64,000 bases of DNA, from NCBI RefSeq assembly GCF_030294945.1, contig NZ_AP018448.1:7653501-7717500 (forward strand), given 5' to 3'. This document shows, in pieces, positions 44,603 to 54,101 of the stretch (position 1 is its first letter; every line of letters begins with the position of its first letter). The notes beneath the pieces are model-generated. The model was not told the origin of the DNA, made no database searches, and saw nothing but the letters and a program-made list of their open reading frames with translations. This stretch comes from Streptomyces graminofaciens. GTDB taxonomy: Bacteria > Actinomycetota > Actinomycetes > Streptomycetales > Streptomycetaceae. Position numbers and translations under genes: made by a program.

Positions 44603-45439
44603 GTGGGATCTCTGCGCAATCCGATCGGGCCGCTTCCCTCCTCCATCTACTGGCGTCGGAGGGCCATTCTGCTGACCGTCGTCGGTCTGCTCGCGCTGCT
44701 GACCCTGTGGGTCCTCACCAGCGGCGGCGGAGACGGCAAGAGCAATGCGGGCGAGCCCAACGGCAAGAACCCCGCGACCTCCATCACCCCGGGGCCGTCC
44801 GGTTCCGGTCCCGCGATCAGTGAAGCGCCGGGCGGGCGCGACGAGTCGGGTTCCAGCGGCGGTAGCGGCGGTAGCGGTGGCGGCGACGGCGGCTCGGGCT
44901 CCGACGCCGGTTCCGGTTCGGGGGGCTCCGGCGGGGCCGACAGTGGTGGGTCCGGTTCCGCGGGTGGCGGTACGTCCGACGGTGGGGGCAAGAACGGGAG
45001 CAGCTCCGGCGAGCAGGTGCCGGCCGGGTCGAGCCTGCCCAACTGCACCGCCGGTGCGGTGAAGTTGACCGTACGCAGCGTTCACAACTCGTACGAGCCG
45101 GGCGCCAACCCCACGTTCGAGTTGATCGCGCGCAATACCTCCAGCAGTGACTGCAAGCTCGATCTCGGCCCGGACAACACGGTGGTGACGATCACTCAGG
45201 CCGACGCGGACGACGCGTTCTGGTCGTCCGACGACTGCCATGAGACGGCGGGCAGCCTGCTGTTCCGGGTGCCCGCGGATGACCGTGTCACCTACACGGT
45301 GGAGTGGAACCGGGACCCCAGCGCACCCAACTGCGCCACCCCGTCGGCGGGTTCGGCCACCGCCGGTACGTATCTGGTGGAGGCGAAGGCACCGCGCCTG
45401 GCGAAGGCACGGACGTCGTTCGTCCTGGAGAAGGACTGA
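44603..45439 (+). CDS. Membrane-anchored extracellular protein with Gly/Ser linker
   Basis: A 278-residue protein not matched to a named enzyme. One membrane helix (about 21-40, AILLTVVGLLALLTLWVL) is followed by about 95 residues of Gly/Ser/Asp-rich linker. The extracytoplasmic beta-rich domain (VKLTVRSVHNSYEPGANPTFELIARNTSSSDCKLDLGPDNTVVTIT) carries four cysteines that could form two disulfides, resembling DUF4232-like Ig folds. The GTG start is placed by the -10 spacing; an ATG 81 bp upstream lies before the hexamer. A hairpin follows the gene. Confidence 0.78.
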   Translation: MGSLRNPIGPLPSSIYWRRRAILLTVVGLLALLTLWVLTSGGGDGKSNAGEPNGKNPATSITPGPSGSGPAISEAPGGRDESGSSGGSGGSGGGDGGSGSDAGSGSGGSGGADSGGSGSAGGGTSDGGGKNGSSSGEQVPAGSSLPNCTAGAVKLTVRSVHNSYEPGANPTFELIARNTSSSDCKLDLGPDNTVVTITQADADDAFWSSDDCHETAGSLLFRVPADDRVTYTVEWNRDPSAPNCATPSAGSATAGTYLVEAKAPRLAKARTSFVLEKD

Positions 45440-45497
45440 CCCCGGGTTCTGTGGGGTCGGGGGCCGTGCGGGTCGGTTCGGCTGCGGGCCGGTGGGA

Positions 45498-45560
45498 CTG
45501 AAAAGCACGGGGCGCAGCCCCGGCTTTTCAGGGGCGCGGGGAACTGCGCGAGCAACCACA
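45498..45560 (+). repeat. Family A repeat copy with terminator-like hairpin
   Basis: CTGAAAAG ... CTTTTCAG with an inner GGGGC / GCCCC forms a hairpin (45498-45531), followed by the single arm AGGGGCGCGGGGAACTGCGC. It is the inverse orientation of the left half of the copies at 37.7 and 42.9 kb and likely ends transcription of the preceding gene. Confidence 0.75.
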
Positions 45561-45621
45561 CCAAACCCGCACCCGCAAACGAACCCCACCCACCGCCGAG
45601 CCCCCGCCCAACCGCCGGAGG

Positions 45622-46746
45622 CTAGACGTACCGCTCCAGGATCGACGACTCCGCCAGCCGCGACAGCCCCTCCCGTACGCTGCGGGCCCGGGCCTCGCCC
45701 ACGCCGTCCACGGTCTGGAGGTCGTCGACGCTCGCGGCCAGCAGCTTCTGCAGGCCGCCGAAGTGTTCCACCAGGCGGTCGATGATGGCGCCCGGCAGGC
45801 GCGGCACCTTGGCAAGGAGCCGGAAGCCGCGCGGTGAGACCGCGGAGTCCATGCCCTCGGGAGAGCCCGTGTAACCCAGGGCCCTTGCCACTATCGGCAG
45901 TTCCAGCAGCTCCGCGTGGGTGAGCGCGTCGAGTTCGGCGAGGGCCTCGTCGACCGTACGGGAACGTTTGGCCGTCGGCTCGGGCACATAGTCCCGGACC
46001 ACCAGCTCGCGCTCCGGTTCGACGCCGGCGATCAGCTCGTCCAGCTGGAGGGCGAGGAGACGGCCGTCCGTGCCCAGCTCCACCACGTACTCGGCGATCT
46101 CGGTGGCGATCCGGCGGACCATCTCCAGGCGCTGGGCGACCGCCGAGACGTCCCGGACCGTCACCAGGTCCTCGATCTCCAGCGCGGACAGCGTGCCCGC
46201 GACCTCGTCGAGGCGGAGCTTGTAGCGCTCCAGCGTCGCGAGTGCCTGGTTCGCGCGGGACAGGATCGCCGCGGAGTCCTCCAGGACGCGGCGCTGGCCG
46301 TCGACGTACAGCGCGATCAGGCGCATCGACTGGGAGACGGAGACGACGGGGAAGCCGACCTGTTTGCTCACCCGGTCCGCCGTGCGGTGCCGGGTGCCCG
46401 TCTCCTCGGTGGGGATCATCGGGTCGGGGACCAGCTGGACGCCCGCCCGGAGGATCTTCGACAGGTCCGAGGACAGGACGATGCCGCCGTCGAGCTTGCA
46501 CAGCTCACGCAGACGCGTCGCCGTGAACTCGACATCCAGGACGAAACCACCGGTGCACATCGGCTCGACGGTCTTGTCGAAGCCGAGCACGATGAGTCCG
46601 CCCGTGTTGCCGCGGAGGATTCGCTCAAGGCCGTCGCGCAGGGCCGTGCCTGGGGCCACGGCGCTCAGTGAGGCGCGCATCAGGCCATCGGCACCGGAGC
46701 TCCCACCGGACTTTCCGGGAGCTGCTGCCCGGTCGTTGGCTGCCAC
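45622..46746 (-). CDS. disA: Diadenylate cyclase DisA
   Basis: The 374-residue protein makes cyclic di-AMP from two ATP and scans DNA. The DAC domain has the DGA-type motif as [10 protein letters not shown] (Asp86-Gly-Gly88) and the RHR motif in [11 protein letters not shown] (Arg119-His-Arg121). A helical spine follows, then a C-terminal helix-hairpin-helix ([21 protein letters not shown]) that binds branched DNA. GGAGGAG lies 4 nt before the GTG at 46746. It follows radA by 81 nt on the same strand, an arrangement also seen in Bacillus, where RadA interacts with DisA. Confidence 0.95.
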   Translation of the reverse strand: MAANDRAAAPGKSGGSSGADGLMRASLSAVAPGTALRDGLERILRGNTGGLIVLGFDKTVEPMCTGGFVLDVEFTATRLRELCKLDGGIVLSSDLSKILRAGVQLVPDPMIPTEETGTRHRTADRVSKQVGFPVVSVSQSMRLIALYVDGQRRVLEDSAAILSRANQALATLERYKLRLDEVAGTLSALEIEDLVTVRDVSAVAQRLEMVRRIATEIAEYVVELGTDGRLLALQLDELIAGVEPERELVVRDYVPEPTAKRSRTVDEALAELDALTHAELLELPIVARALGYTGSPEGMDSAVSPRGFRLLAKVPRLPGAIIDRLVEHFGGLQKLLAASVDDLQTVDGVGEARARSVREGLSRLAESSILERYV

Positions 46747-46827
46747 TGCACTCCTCCGGTCGCAGGTTTTGGGGCGCTCCCGTTTCGTACACGTGGTTCG
46801 TACGGACGGGCGAGACCTGGGCAAAGT

Positions 46828-48237
46828 CTACCGGCGGTCCTCGTCGTCCCGTGGGGCCTCTCGCCGACGGGATCGGGGCAGTACCCGCAGGGCGTCCCCC
46901 ATGTCGGCCACTTCCAGGACCTTCATACCGGGAGGAACCTTGCCGGGATCGGACGGAACGAGCGCGTGCGTGAACCCGAGGCGGTGTGCTTCGGAGAGGC
47001 GGCGCTGGACCCCGGTGACCCGTCTGACCTCGCCCGCGAGGCCCACTTCGCCGATCGCCACGAGGTTCTTGGGCAGGGGGGTGTCGGTCGCCGCGGACGC
47101 CAGGGCGAGCGCGATCGCCAGGTCCGCGGCGGGCTCCGAGAGCTTCACGCCGCCGACCGTCGCCGAGTAGATGTCCCGCTTGCCGAGGGCGCTGATCCGG
47201 CCGCGCTGCTCCAGGACCGCGAGCATCATCGAGACCCGGGAGGTCTCCAGGCCGGACGTCGTACGGCGGGGGGAGGGGAGCTGAGAGTCGACTGTGAGCG
47301 ACTGCACTTCGGCGACCAGCGGGCGGCGGCCCTCCAGGGTCACCGTCAGACAGGTGCCGGGGACCGGCTCGTCGCGGCGGGTCAGGAACAGCCCGCTCGG
47401 GTCGGTCAGGCCCGTGATGCCCTCGTCGTGCAGCTCGAAGCAGCCGACCTCGTCCGTGGCGCCGTAGCGGTTCTTGACGCCCCGTACGAGGCGGAGGCGG
47501 GCGTGACGGTCGCCCTCGAAGTGCAGCACGACGTCGACGAGGTGTTCGAGGAGGCGGGGACCGGCGATCGCCCCGTCCTTGGTGACATGGCCCACGAGGA
47601 GCGTCGACATACCGCGTTCCTTGGAGGCGCGGATGAGGGCGCCGGCGACCTCGCGGACCTGGGCCATGCCGCCGGGGGCGCCGTCGATCTCGGGCGACGC
47701 GACGGTCTGCACGGAGTCGAGGATGAGGAGGGAGGGTTTGACGGCGTCCAAGTGGCCGAGGACGGCGGAGAGGTCGGTCTCCGCGGCGAGGTAGAGGTGG
47801 TCGTGCAGGGCGTTGATGCGGTCGGCTCGCAGGCGGACCTGGCTGGCGGACTCCTCGCCGGTGACATACAGCGTGCGGTGCTCGTCGCTCGCCGCCTTCG
47901 CGGCCACGTCCAGCAGGAGCGTGGACTTGCCCACGCCGGGCTCACCGGCGAGGAGGACCACGGCGCCGGGGACGAGGCCGCCGCCCAGGACGCGGTCCAG
48001 TTCGGGGACGCCGGTGGTGCGGGCGGTGGCCTGGCGGCCGTCGACCTGGCCGATGGGGACGGCGGAGGTGGTGACGCGGCCGGGGGCGGTCGTACGGACC
48101 GCGGGCGCGCCGTACTCCTCGATCGTGCCCCATGCCTGGCATTCGGGGCAGCGGCCGAGCCACTTGGCCGTCTGCCAACCACACTCCGTGCAGCGGTAGG
48201 ACGGCCGGTCCTTCGTGGATTTGGTACGGGCAGCCAT
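46828..48237 (-). CDS. radA: DNA repair protein RadA (Sms)
   Basis: A 469-residue RecA-like branch-migration ATPase. The N-terminal zinc finger is C16-x2-C19 ... C30-x2-C33 (YRCTECGWQTAKWLGRCPEC). Walker A is GEPGVGKSTLLL, Walker B is LLILDSVQTV, the RadA-specific motif appears as KNRYG, and the C-terminal Lon-like domain contains GEVGLAGEVR. It processes recombination intermediates. TACGGT lies 6 nt before ATG 48237 and no Shine-Dalgarno is seen, so it may be leaderless. It is probably co-transcribed with disA. Confidence 0.95.
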   Translation of the reverse strand: MAARTKSTKDRPSYRCTECGWQTAKWLGRCPECQAWGTIEEYGAPAVRTTAPGRVTTSAVPIGQVDGRQATARTTGVPELDRVLGGGLVPGAVVLLAGEPGVGKSTLLLDVAAKAASDEHRTLYVTGEESASQVRLRADRINALHDHLYLAAETDLSAVLGHLDAVKPSLLILDSVQTVASPEIDGAPGGMAQVREVAGALIRASKERGMSTLLVGHVTKDGAIAGPRLLEHLVDVVLHFEGDRHARLRLVRGVKNRYGATDEVGCFELHDEGITGLTDPSGLFLTRRDEPVPGTCLTVTLEGRRPLVAEVQSLTVDSQLPSPRRTTSGLETSRVSMMLAVLEQRGRISALGKRDIYSATVGGVKLSEPAADLAIALALASAATDTPLPKNLVAIGEVGLAGEVRRVTGVQRRLSEAHRLGFTHALVPSDPGKVPPGMKVLEVADMGDALRVLPRSRRREAPRDDEDRR

Positions 48238-48586
48238 GGACGAACCGTAGCCGAGCCCACTGACAGCCTCCGGCGGTTGGCCGGATCGCGTGCGGTGAGG
48301 GGGGTGGGTGCGGGCTGTGCGGTGTTGCGCCGTGGGTGTCCGTCCTCGGTCCGGCGCGGAATCGGTCTGCTGGAGAAGCCGGACCAGTTGACGCGTCGGC
48401 CGCCGCGGGCGGACACCCTCCCGGCACACCCCCTTCTCGCCGTACGAGGCAGCCTCGCCGTGGGGGGTGCCGGTTTTGCCGTCCGTCCCAGCCGCGGGCA
48501 GTCGTGCCGCTGGGGCGGCACCTGGGCCGGCGCCCGCCCCACCTGCCACCGCGACATACCCACCCCCGTACGAATCTGACCAAGCC
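48238..48586. other. Gene-free 349-bp spacer
   Basis: Apart from the radA -10 at its left edge I see no promoter, hairpin or credible gene. Open frames here are antisense shadows. Confidence 0.4.
48244..48249 (-). promoter_or_regulatory. Putative -10 of radA (leaderless)
   Basis: TACGGT on the minus strand, 6 nt before the radA ATG. Confidence 0.45.
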
Positions 48587-49990
48587 CTACTGGAAGCGCC
48601 GTCCGGTCGTCAGCTTCGCCGGGCGGTACGGCACGTATGCCGCGCCGTCCAGGCCCAGGGCGGTCGCCGCCGTCTGGAGCGCGCCCGGCGTCGCTGCCGC
48701 GCCCCAGCGCCCGGTGTCGATCCGGCGCTCGACGGCGTGCAGCGCGGCGACCGTTTCGGCGACCGTGAAGAAGCAGTGGCCCTGGCGCTCGACGTAGGCC
48801 TGGCGGAGCAGCGAGCCGTCGCCGGAGGCGCGGACACGGGCGGCGAAGCGGTCCTCCTGCTCGACGGGGACGAGGTCGTCGGCGGTGGTGTGGATGTTGA
48901 GAAGGGGGACGGCGAGGCCCTGGCCGGCGGAGGAGGTGCGTTCGCCGGCGGCGACGGCGGACGGGTCGGCCTTGATCTTCGCGTTGGCGGTCAGGTTCCG
49001 CAGATCGGCTCGCAGGTTCAGGCCGGCCTTCTCGTACAGGGCCTTGACCAGGGGCGCGTGCTGGGAGGTCGAGAGCAGGCGCGCGTAGTCGACGCCCTTG
49101 TTCCCGGAGTTGTTGCCGCCCAGTGCCTTCTCGACGTGGTAACGGGCGGGCTCGACGCGAGTGAGGATGCCTTGGACCAACCAGGAGGCCTGCTGGGCCT
49201 GCTGCTCCTCCCAGTCGTCGGCGGCGGGGCGGTCCTTGCCCTGGGCCCAGGTGGGCAGGTTGAGGTAGGCGGCGGCGAGGGCGATGCGGGCGCGGCCCTC
49301 GGGGGTCTTCTGGGCGGCGACGACGGCGTCGGTGAGCTGCCGGCCGGTGGTGGTCCCCTCGGCCTCGGAGGCGAAGTTCGCCAGCTTCACCGGAGTGTCG
49401 GGGAGCAGGAGCCGGGCGATCGTGTACTCGGCGTGGAGCTGGTAGTCGTGCAGGTCGTTGGCACCGGCCACGAGGCCGCACAGGCCCAGGGCGCCGTCGA
49501 TCCCACCGGCCCCGGAGCGGGCGAGCCGGGCGTTGACCAGGCCGCCCATGGACTGGCCGATGGCGAGGGTGCGGGTGGGCTCCCCGATCTTCTCGGTGAC
49601 TGCCGCGACGGTGGCGACCTGGTCGCGCTCCGCGCTCTCAAGGCCCCAGAGGGTCTCGCTCACGTCGTAGGAGGAGCCGGCGAGCGCGTAGCCCTCTTCC
49701 AGGAGGCGTAGGCGTACGGCCTCGCGGGGGGCGTTCTCGGCGACCCTGCCGCCGAAGCCGTGGCTGAAGACGATCAGGGTGCCGTTCCAGTTCTCGGGGA
49801 CGTCGGCGATCCAGGTGGCGCCGTCCGTGAGGGTGCCGGTGAGGCGTTCGGCGGTGACCGTCTCGGTGACGGCTGTCTCGGTGGCGGCTGTCGCGGTGGT
49901 CACGATGGTGCCGATCGTCAGCGAAAGCGTGACCGCGGCGGCCAGGGCGACGAGCGAGCTCGTTCCGGGGCGATGGCGGAGTAAGGGCAT
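48587..49990 (-). CDS. Secreted alpha/beta hydrolase
   Basis: A 467-residue secreted hydrolase. Residues 1-36 are a signal peptide (LVALAAAVTLSLTIGTIVTTATAA). The oxyanion region is TLIVFSHGFGG, the nucleophile elbow is IGQSMGGL, the acid is in HTTADDLVP and the base histidine in RQGHCFF. It looks like a prolyl/tripeptidyl aminopeptidase-like or esterase fold with a large helical lid (180-330); the substrate is unknown. AGGAG lies 6 nt before the ATG. A short Thr/Val-rich 9-bp-type repeat (TETAVTETVTAE) follows the signal. Confidence 0.85.
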   Translation of the reverse strand: MPLLRHRPGTSSLVALAAAVTLSLTIGTIVTTATAATETAVTETVTAERLTGTLTDGATWIADVPENWNGTLIVFSHGFGGRVAENAPREAVRLRLLEEGYALAGSSYDVSETLWGLESAERDQVATVAAVTEKIGEPTRTLAIGQSMGGLVNARLARSGAGGIDGALGLCGLVAGANDLHDYQLHAEYTIARLLLPDTPVKLANFASEAEGTTTGRQLTDAVVAAQKTPEGRARIALAAAYLNLPTWAQGKDRPAADDWEEQQAQQASWLVQGILTRVEPARYHVEKALGGNNSGNKGVDYARLLSTSQHAPLVKALYEKAGLNLRADLRNLTANAKIKADPSAVAAGERTSSAGQGLAVPLLNIHTTADDLVPVEQEDRFAARVRASGDGSLLRQAYVERQGHCFFTVAETVAALHAVERRIDTGRWGAAATPGALQTAATALGLDGAAYVPYRPAKLTTGRRFQ

Positions 49991-50255
49991 GGGGGGCTCC
50001 TGTGCCTGTCGAGGGGGGATACGACTCGTGGGTAACGTTGCCCAAGAAACTTAGGGCGTTTTTATGACGATGGTCAATGGAGTGCCTAACATTGCCGAGG
50101 GGGGCGTGGCGGGTGGCGAGTGAACCCGGCCTTTTGGACTCACGGAGTCGTGCACCAGCCACGGAATCCGCCATTCCTGTCCCCTTATGAGGGATCGTTT
50201 CACCCGTACGGAGTAAATGTGCGCAAGGGGCGAGAAGGTGCTGGTTCCGGGCGCC

Positions 50256-50261
50256 TACGGT
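50256..50261 (+). promoter_or_regulatory. Putative -10 of the sigma/BACON gene
   Basis: TACGGT 6 nt before GTG 50268 and 9 nt before ATG 50271; no Shine-Dalgarno. Confidence 0.45.
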
Positions 50262-50270
50262 CCACGGGTG

Positions 50271-51992
50271 ATGAGCAGCAGTCCGGAGATCTCGACCCGC
50301 ACCACCGGCGCACACCGGGCGCACCGCGAGGCGCGCGACCGGGCGGCGGCGCGCACGCTGGCGCAGCGCCCGCCCGCGCGCTACGAGCCGTACCTGGACG
50401 GCCTGTTCACCTACTGCCTGTCCGTGCTGTGCGACCACGACACGGCGACGGCCGCCCTCGGTGACGCCATCGGCCTCGCCGAGCGCCGCCGGGGCCCCGA
50501 GGCGCCCGGCGACCGCAGGGCCTGGCTGTACGCGCTGGCCCGCTGGGCGTGTCTGCGCAAGCTCGCCGAGGGCCGGCAGAAACGTCATGGCACACACGCC
50601 TCCGGCCGCCACGGCAGTGCCGGCGCCGAGCAGCAGCGAGCCCAGAACGCCACCGGGAAGCCCCCTGGTAAGGCGTCCGCCGCTCCGGCCGTGTCGGACG
50701 AGGTCCAGGAGCGGCGGCGGCGCGAGCTGGCGCTGCTGGCCTGGCCGGAGGCCGCCGGCACCACCCCGGAGCAGCGCGAGGCCCTCGAACTGGCCGTACG
50801 GCATCAGCTCGGCGCCCACGAGGTCGCCGACGTCCTCGGCATGGACCCCGCCGCCGCCCGCGAACTGCTCGCCTCCGCCGCCTGCGAGGTGGAGCGCACC
50901 CGCGCCGCCCTCGCCGTCGTGGAGACCGGCGCCTGCCCGAGCGTCGCCCACCTCACCGGTGACCACCAGCTCGTCCTCAGCTCCACCCTCCGCCGCGAAC
51001 TGGTCCGGCACGTCGACGACTGCCCCCGCTGCCGCCGCGCCGCCGAGCGCGCCGCCCCCGGCCGCTGGCCCGGCACCAGCGTCACGCCCGCCGCGCTGCC
51101 CGTGCTCGAAGCCCCCCGCCCTGCCCTGTGCGCCGTCCTGGCGCACCTCACCCGCGCGCGTGGCGGCGCTCCGCGCTTCGACCGGCGCGGCTTCCCGATG
51201 GACCCCAGAGACCGTGCCGCCCGCCGCGACCGGCTCCGCGCCCGTGCCGTCACGACGACCGTCGTCGCCACCGTCGTCGCCGCCCCCGTCCTCGCCCTCT
51301 GGGCCGCCTACCGGGGCGTCCCCGTCGTCGGCGAGGGTGTCGACGGCCGTGGCGTCACCGCGGGCGAGGAACAGGGCGACGGCTACGGCCTGATCGGCGG
51401 CGGCACTGGCGACTACGAGAACGCCGGCAACGCCAAGAACCGGCCCCGGGGCAAGGACCGCTCCGACGACGTCTCCGTGGAGGTCGTCACCGGCGACGGC
51501 AAAGGCGCCGAAAAGCTCTCCGTGCGGGCCTCGAACAACGGCGAGACCACCCTCATCACCCTCAGGGCGACCGGCGGCACCCCCGTCCACTGGACCGCGC
51601 GCACCGGCGCCGACTGGCTCTACCTCAGCCAGTCCTCCGGAACCCTCGAACCCGGCGAGTCGTTCACGATCAAGGTGCACGTCGACCAGTTGAGCGAGCC
51701 CTCCGAGTACTGGACGGCACAGGTGTCGATCGCGCCCTCGGGCGCCGCCGTCACCATCGAGGGCCAGGGCCCCACGCCCACTACCCCGGACGACCCCCGC
51801 CCGACCCCGCCCGACCCGGACCCCGGCTCCCCGAAGCCCACCGCCCAGCCCCCGACGGCCGACCCGGACCCCACCCCCACCGACCCGCCCGCACCGGACC
51901 CGACCCCGACGCCCACCGAGCCACCCGCGCCCGACCCCGGCGGCTCGACCCCACCACCGGGCAACGGCGGCGACGTGACCCCGGCGCCGTAG
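50271..51992 (+). CDS. Sigma-factor-like / zinc anti-sigma-like / BACON membrane fusion protein
   Basis: A 573-residue fusion. Residues 37-100 resemble sigma region 2 (YLDGLFTYCLSVLCDHDTATAALGDAIGLAERR). Residues 150-215 resemble region 4 (EQREALELAVRHQLGAHEVADVLGMDPAAARELL). Residues 222-260 hold an anti-sigma zinc motif H-x3-C-x2-C (His247, Cys251, Cys254 in RHVDDCPRC). A membrane helix spans 327-347, and an external BACON-type beta domain (about 405-490; GTPVHWTARTGADWLYLSQSSGTLEPGESFTIKV) ends in a Pro/Thr/Asp tail. This is a sigma and anti-sigma in one chain with an outside domain. Whether the sigma part still binds RNA polymerase is unknown. Confidence 0.82.
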   Translation: MSSSPEISTRTTGAHRAHREARDRAAARTLAQRPPARYEPYLDGLFTYCLSVLCDHDTATAALGDAIGLAERRRGPEAPGDRRAWLYALARWACLRKLAEGRQKRHGTHASGRHGSAGAEQQRAQNATGKPPGKASAAPAVSDEVQERRRRELALLAWPEAAGTTPEQREALELAVRHQLGAHEVADVLGMDPAAARELLASAACEVERTRAALAVVETGACPSVAHLTGDHQLVLSSTLRRELVRHVDDCPRCRRAAERAAPGRWPGTSVTPAALPVLEAPRPALCAVLAHLTRARGGAPRFDRRGFPMDPRDRAARRDRLRARAVTTTVVATVVAAPVLALWAAYRGVPVVGEGVDGRGVTAGEEQGDGYGLIGGGTGDYENAGNAKNRPRGKDRSDDVSVEVVTGDGKGAEKLSVRASNNGETTLITLRATGGTPVHWTARTGADWLYLSQSSGTLEPGESFTIKVHVDQLSEPSEYWTAQVSIAPSGAAVTIEGQGPTPTTPDDPRPTPPDPDPGSPKPTAQPPTADPDPTPTDPPAPDPTPTPTEPPAPDPGGSTPPPGNGGDVTPAP

Positions 51993-52024
51993 GACCCCGG
52001 CGACAGTCGACGATGACGGGCATA

Positions 52025-52054
52025 CCGGCCGGCCGGCACCGATGCACCGGCCGG
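52025..52054. terminator. Hairpin between convergent genes
   Basis: CCGGCCGG repeats on both sides of a CACCGATGCA-type loop, just after the BACON gene and before the stop of the convergent Cys-rich gene; the exact pairing register is ambiguous. Confidence 0.5.
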
Positions 52055-52065
52055 GAAAACGGCCG

Positions 52066-52944
52066 TCAGTCCAGCGCGCGTGCCGGATCCGCCGGATGCG
52101 GTGCCACCAGCGGCAGTCGCGACGCCAGCCGCTCCTCGCACAGCTCGACCAGACGGTCGTACCCCGCCTTGCCCATCAGCTCGATCAGCTCAGGCCGGTA
52201 CGACACGTACACCGGGTCGCCCGCGCCGTGCGCCGAGGTCGCCGAGGTGCACCACCAGTGCAGGTCATGGCCGCCCGGACCCCAGCCCCGGCGGTCGTAC
52301 TCCCCGATCGACACCTGGAGCACCCGGGTGTCGTCGGGCCGGTCGATCCAGTCGTACGTCCGCCGGACCGGCAGCTGCCAGCAGACGTCCGGCTTGGTCT
52401 CCAGCGGCTCGCGGCCCTCCTTCAGCGCCAGGATGTGCAGCGAGCAGCCCGCGCCGCCCGCGAACCCGGGCCGGTTCTGGAAGATGCACGAGCCCTGGTA
52501 CGGACGGGTCTGCCGCTCGCCGTCCTCGTCCTGCGAGACCCAGCCGGACTCCGTGCCCACGTCGTGGAACTGCCAGAGCTCCGGAGTGAGCCTCGCCACA
52601 TGCCCGGCGACCCGCTTCTCGTCGTCCTCGTCCGAGAAGTGGGCCCCCAGCGTGCAGCAGCCGTCGTCCGCGCGACCCGCCTGGATGCCCTGGCAGCCGC
52701 TCCCGAAGACGCAGTTCCAACGAGAGGTCAGCCATGTCAGATCGCAGCGGAAGACCTGCTCGTCGTCCGCCGGATCAGGAAACTCCACCCACGCGCGTGC
52801 GAAATCGAGCCCCTTCTCGTCGGGCTCCGCAGCGCCCTTCTTCCCCCTCGGGGGTTTCGTGGCCGCTTTCGCCCGCGAAGAGCCGGGAGCCGGCGCCGCT
52901 CCCGCTGCCGACTTGTCGGCCTTTGCCTTTTTCGTCTTTGGCAC
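52066..52944 (-). CDS. Cysteine-rich hypothetical cytosolic protein
   Basis: A 292-residue protein. A Lys/Ala-rich disordered start (1-45) is followed by a compact domain with about a dozen cysteines ([62 protein letters not shown]). The pattern loosely resembles the YkgJ/DUF3109 cysteine-cluster proteins thought to bind Zn or Fe-S, but I cannot confirm it. The GTG at 52944 is 6 nt after TACCCT and lacks a ribosome site. It is divergent from the Ppx gene across only 71 bp. Confidence 0.78.
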   Translation of the reverse strand: MPKTKKAKADKSAAGAAPAPGSSRAKAATKPPRGKKGAAEPDEKGLDFARAWVEFPDPADDEQVFRCDLTWLTSRWNCVFGSGCQGIQAGRADDGCCTLGAHFSDEDDEKRVAGHVARLTPELWQFHDVGTESGWVSQDEDGERQTRPYQGSCIFQNRPGFAGGAGCSLHILALKEGREPLETKPDVCWQLPVRRTYDWIDRPDDTRVLQVSIGEYDRRGWGPGGHDLHWWCTSATSAHGAGDPVYVSYRPELIELMGKAGYDRLVELCEERLASRLPLVAPHPADPARALD

Positions 52945-52950
52945 CTGACC

Positions 52951-52956
52951 AGGGTA
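52951..52956 (-). promoter_or_regulatory. Putative -10 of the Cys-rich gene
   Basis: TACCCT on the minus strand, 6 nt before GTG 52944. Confidence 0.45.
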
Positions 52957-53002
52957 AGGCGCCGAAGACGGCTTCGGGGACGGTGTACGGCCCGGCTGGC
53001 AG

Positions 53003-53008
53003 TAGCGT
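53003..53008 (+). promoter_or_regulatory. Putative -10 of the Ppx/GppA gene
   Basis: TAGCGT 7 nt before ATG 53016; no Shine-Dalgarno. Confidence 0.45.
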
Positions 53009-53015
53009 TCCGTAC

Positions 53016-53954
53016 ATGAGACTCGGTGTCCTCGACGTGGGATCGAACACGGTGCATCTGCTGGTGGTGGACGCACACCCGGGCGCGCGCCCCCTGCCCG
53101 CGCACTCGCACAAGGTGGAGCTGCGCCTTGCCCAACTCCTCGACGAGGCGGGTGCGATCGGCCCCCAAGGGGTCGACAAACTGATCGGCGTGGTCCACGA
53201 GGCCCTCCAGGCCGCCGAGGACAAGGGCGTCGAGGAGATGCTCCCGTTCGCCACCTCCGCCGTGCGCGACGCCAGCAACGCCGACGAGGTCCTCGCCCGC
53301 GTCCGCGACGAGACCGGCGTCCAGCTCCAGGTCCTCACCGGCTCCGAAGAGGCCCGCCTGACCTTCCTGGCCGTACGCCGCTGGTTCGGCTGGTCCGCCG
53401 GCAAGCTGCTCGTCCTCGACATCGGCGGCGGCTCCCTGGAGATCGCGTACGGCATCGACGAGGAGCCCGACGCGGCCGTCTCGCTGCCGCTCGGCGCGGG
53501 CCGCCTGACCGCCGGCTGGCTCCCCGGCGACCCGCCGTCCGCCGACGACGTCCGCGCCCTGCGCCGCCATGCGCGGGCGCAGATAGCCCGTACGGTCGGG
53601 GAGTTCAGCCGCTTCGGCGCGCCCGACCACGTGGTCGCCACTTCCAAGACGTTCAAGCAGCTGGCCCGCATCGCCGGCGCCGCCCGCTCCACCGAGGGCC
53701 TCTACATCCAGCGCGACCTCAAGCGCGAGGCCCTGGAGTCCTGGGTCCCCAAGCTCGCCGAGATGACCACCGCCCAGCGAGCCGCCCTCCCCGGCGTCTC
53801 CGAGGGCAGGGCGAACCAGCTCCTCGCGGGCGCCCTGGTGGCCGAGGGCACGATGGACCTGTTCGGCGTGGAAACGCTGGAGATCTGCCCGTGGGCACTG
53901 CGGGAGGGCGTGATCCTGCGCCGCTTGGACCACATGGGCACGGGTTCCTTGTAA
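53016..53954 (+). CDS. Ppx/GppA-family phosphatase
   Basis: A 312-residue ASKHA-fold protein: [20 protein letters not shown] (phosphate-1 motif), [33 protein letters not shown] and [15 protein letters not shown] (phosphate-2). It matches short actinobacterial Ppx/GppA proteins such as mycobacterial Ppx1/Ppx2. Members hydrolyse polyphosphate or pppGpp, and the split cannot be made by eye. The C-terminal HD-like domain of E. coli forms is absent. The next gene starts 148 bp downstream. Confidence 0.9.
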   Translation: MRLGVLDVGSNTVHLLVVDAHPGARPLPAHSHKVELRLAQLLDEAGAIGPQGVDKLIGVVHEALQAAEDKGVEEMLPFATSAVRDASNADEVLARVRDETGVQLQVLTGSEEARLTFLAVRRWFGWSAGKLLVLDIGGGSLEIAYGIDEEPDAAVSLPLGAGRLTAGWLPGDPPSADDVRALRRHARAQIARTVGEFSRFGAPDHVVATSKTFKQLARIAGAARSTEGLYIQRDLKREALESWVPKLAEMTTAQRAALPGVSEGRANQLLAGALVAEGTMDLFGVETLEICPWALREGVILRRLDHMGTGSL

Positions 53955-53960
53955 GGGAGG

Positions 53961-54012
53961 GGGCGGAGGCTCCTCATGGGCGCGGGGACTGTGCGATCAA
54001 CCACACACGTCC
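53961..54012 (+). repeat. Decayed family A repeat
   Basis: GGGCGCGGGGACTGTGCGAT followed by CAACCACACACG keeps the right arm of family A with several changes; it lies between the Ppx and isomerase genes. Confidence 0.5.
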
Positions 54013-54088
54013 TGCACGCGCCCATGAACAGGACCCCGACGGCGATCGAGCCCCCGCCCCTGGTCCACTGTTCACAAGACCAACCCCG

Positions 54089-54094
54089 TAGTCT
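54089..54094 (+). promoter_or_regulatory. Putative -10 of the isomerase-like gene
   Basis: TAGTCT 7 nt before ATG 54102; no Shine-Dalgarno. Confidence 0.5.
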
Positions 54095-54101
54095 GTCCCC
54101 C

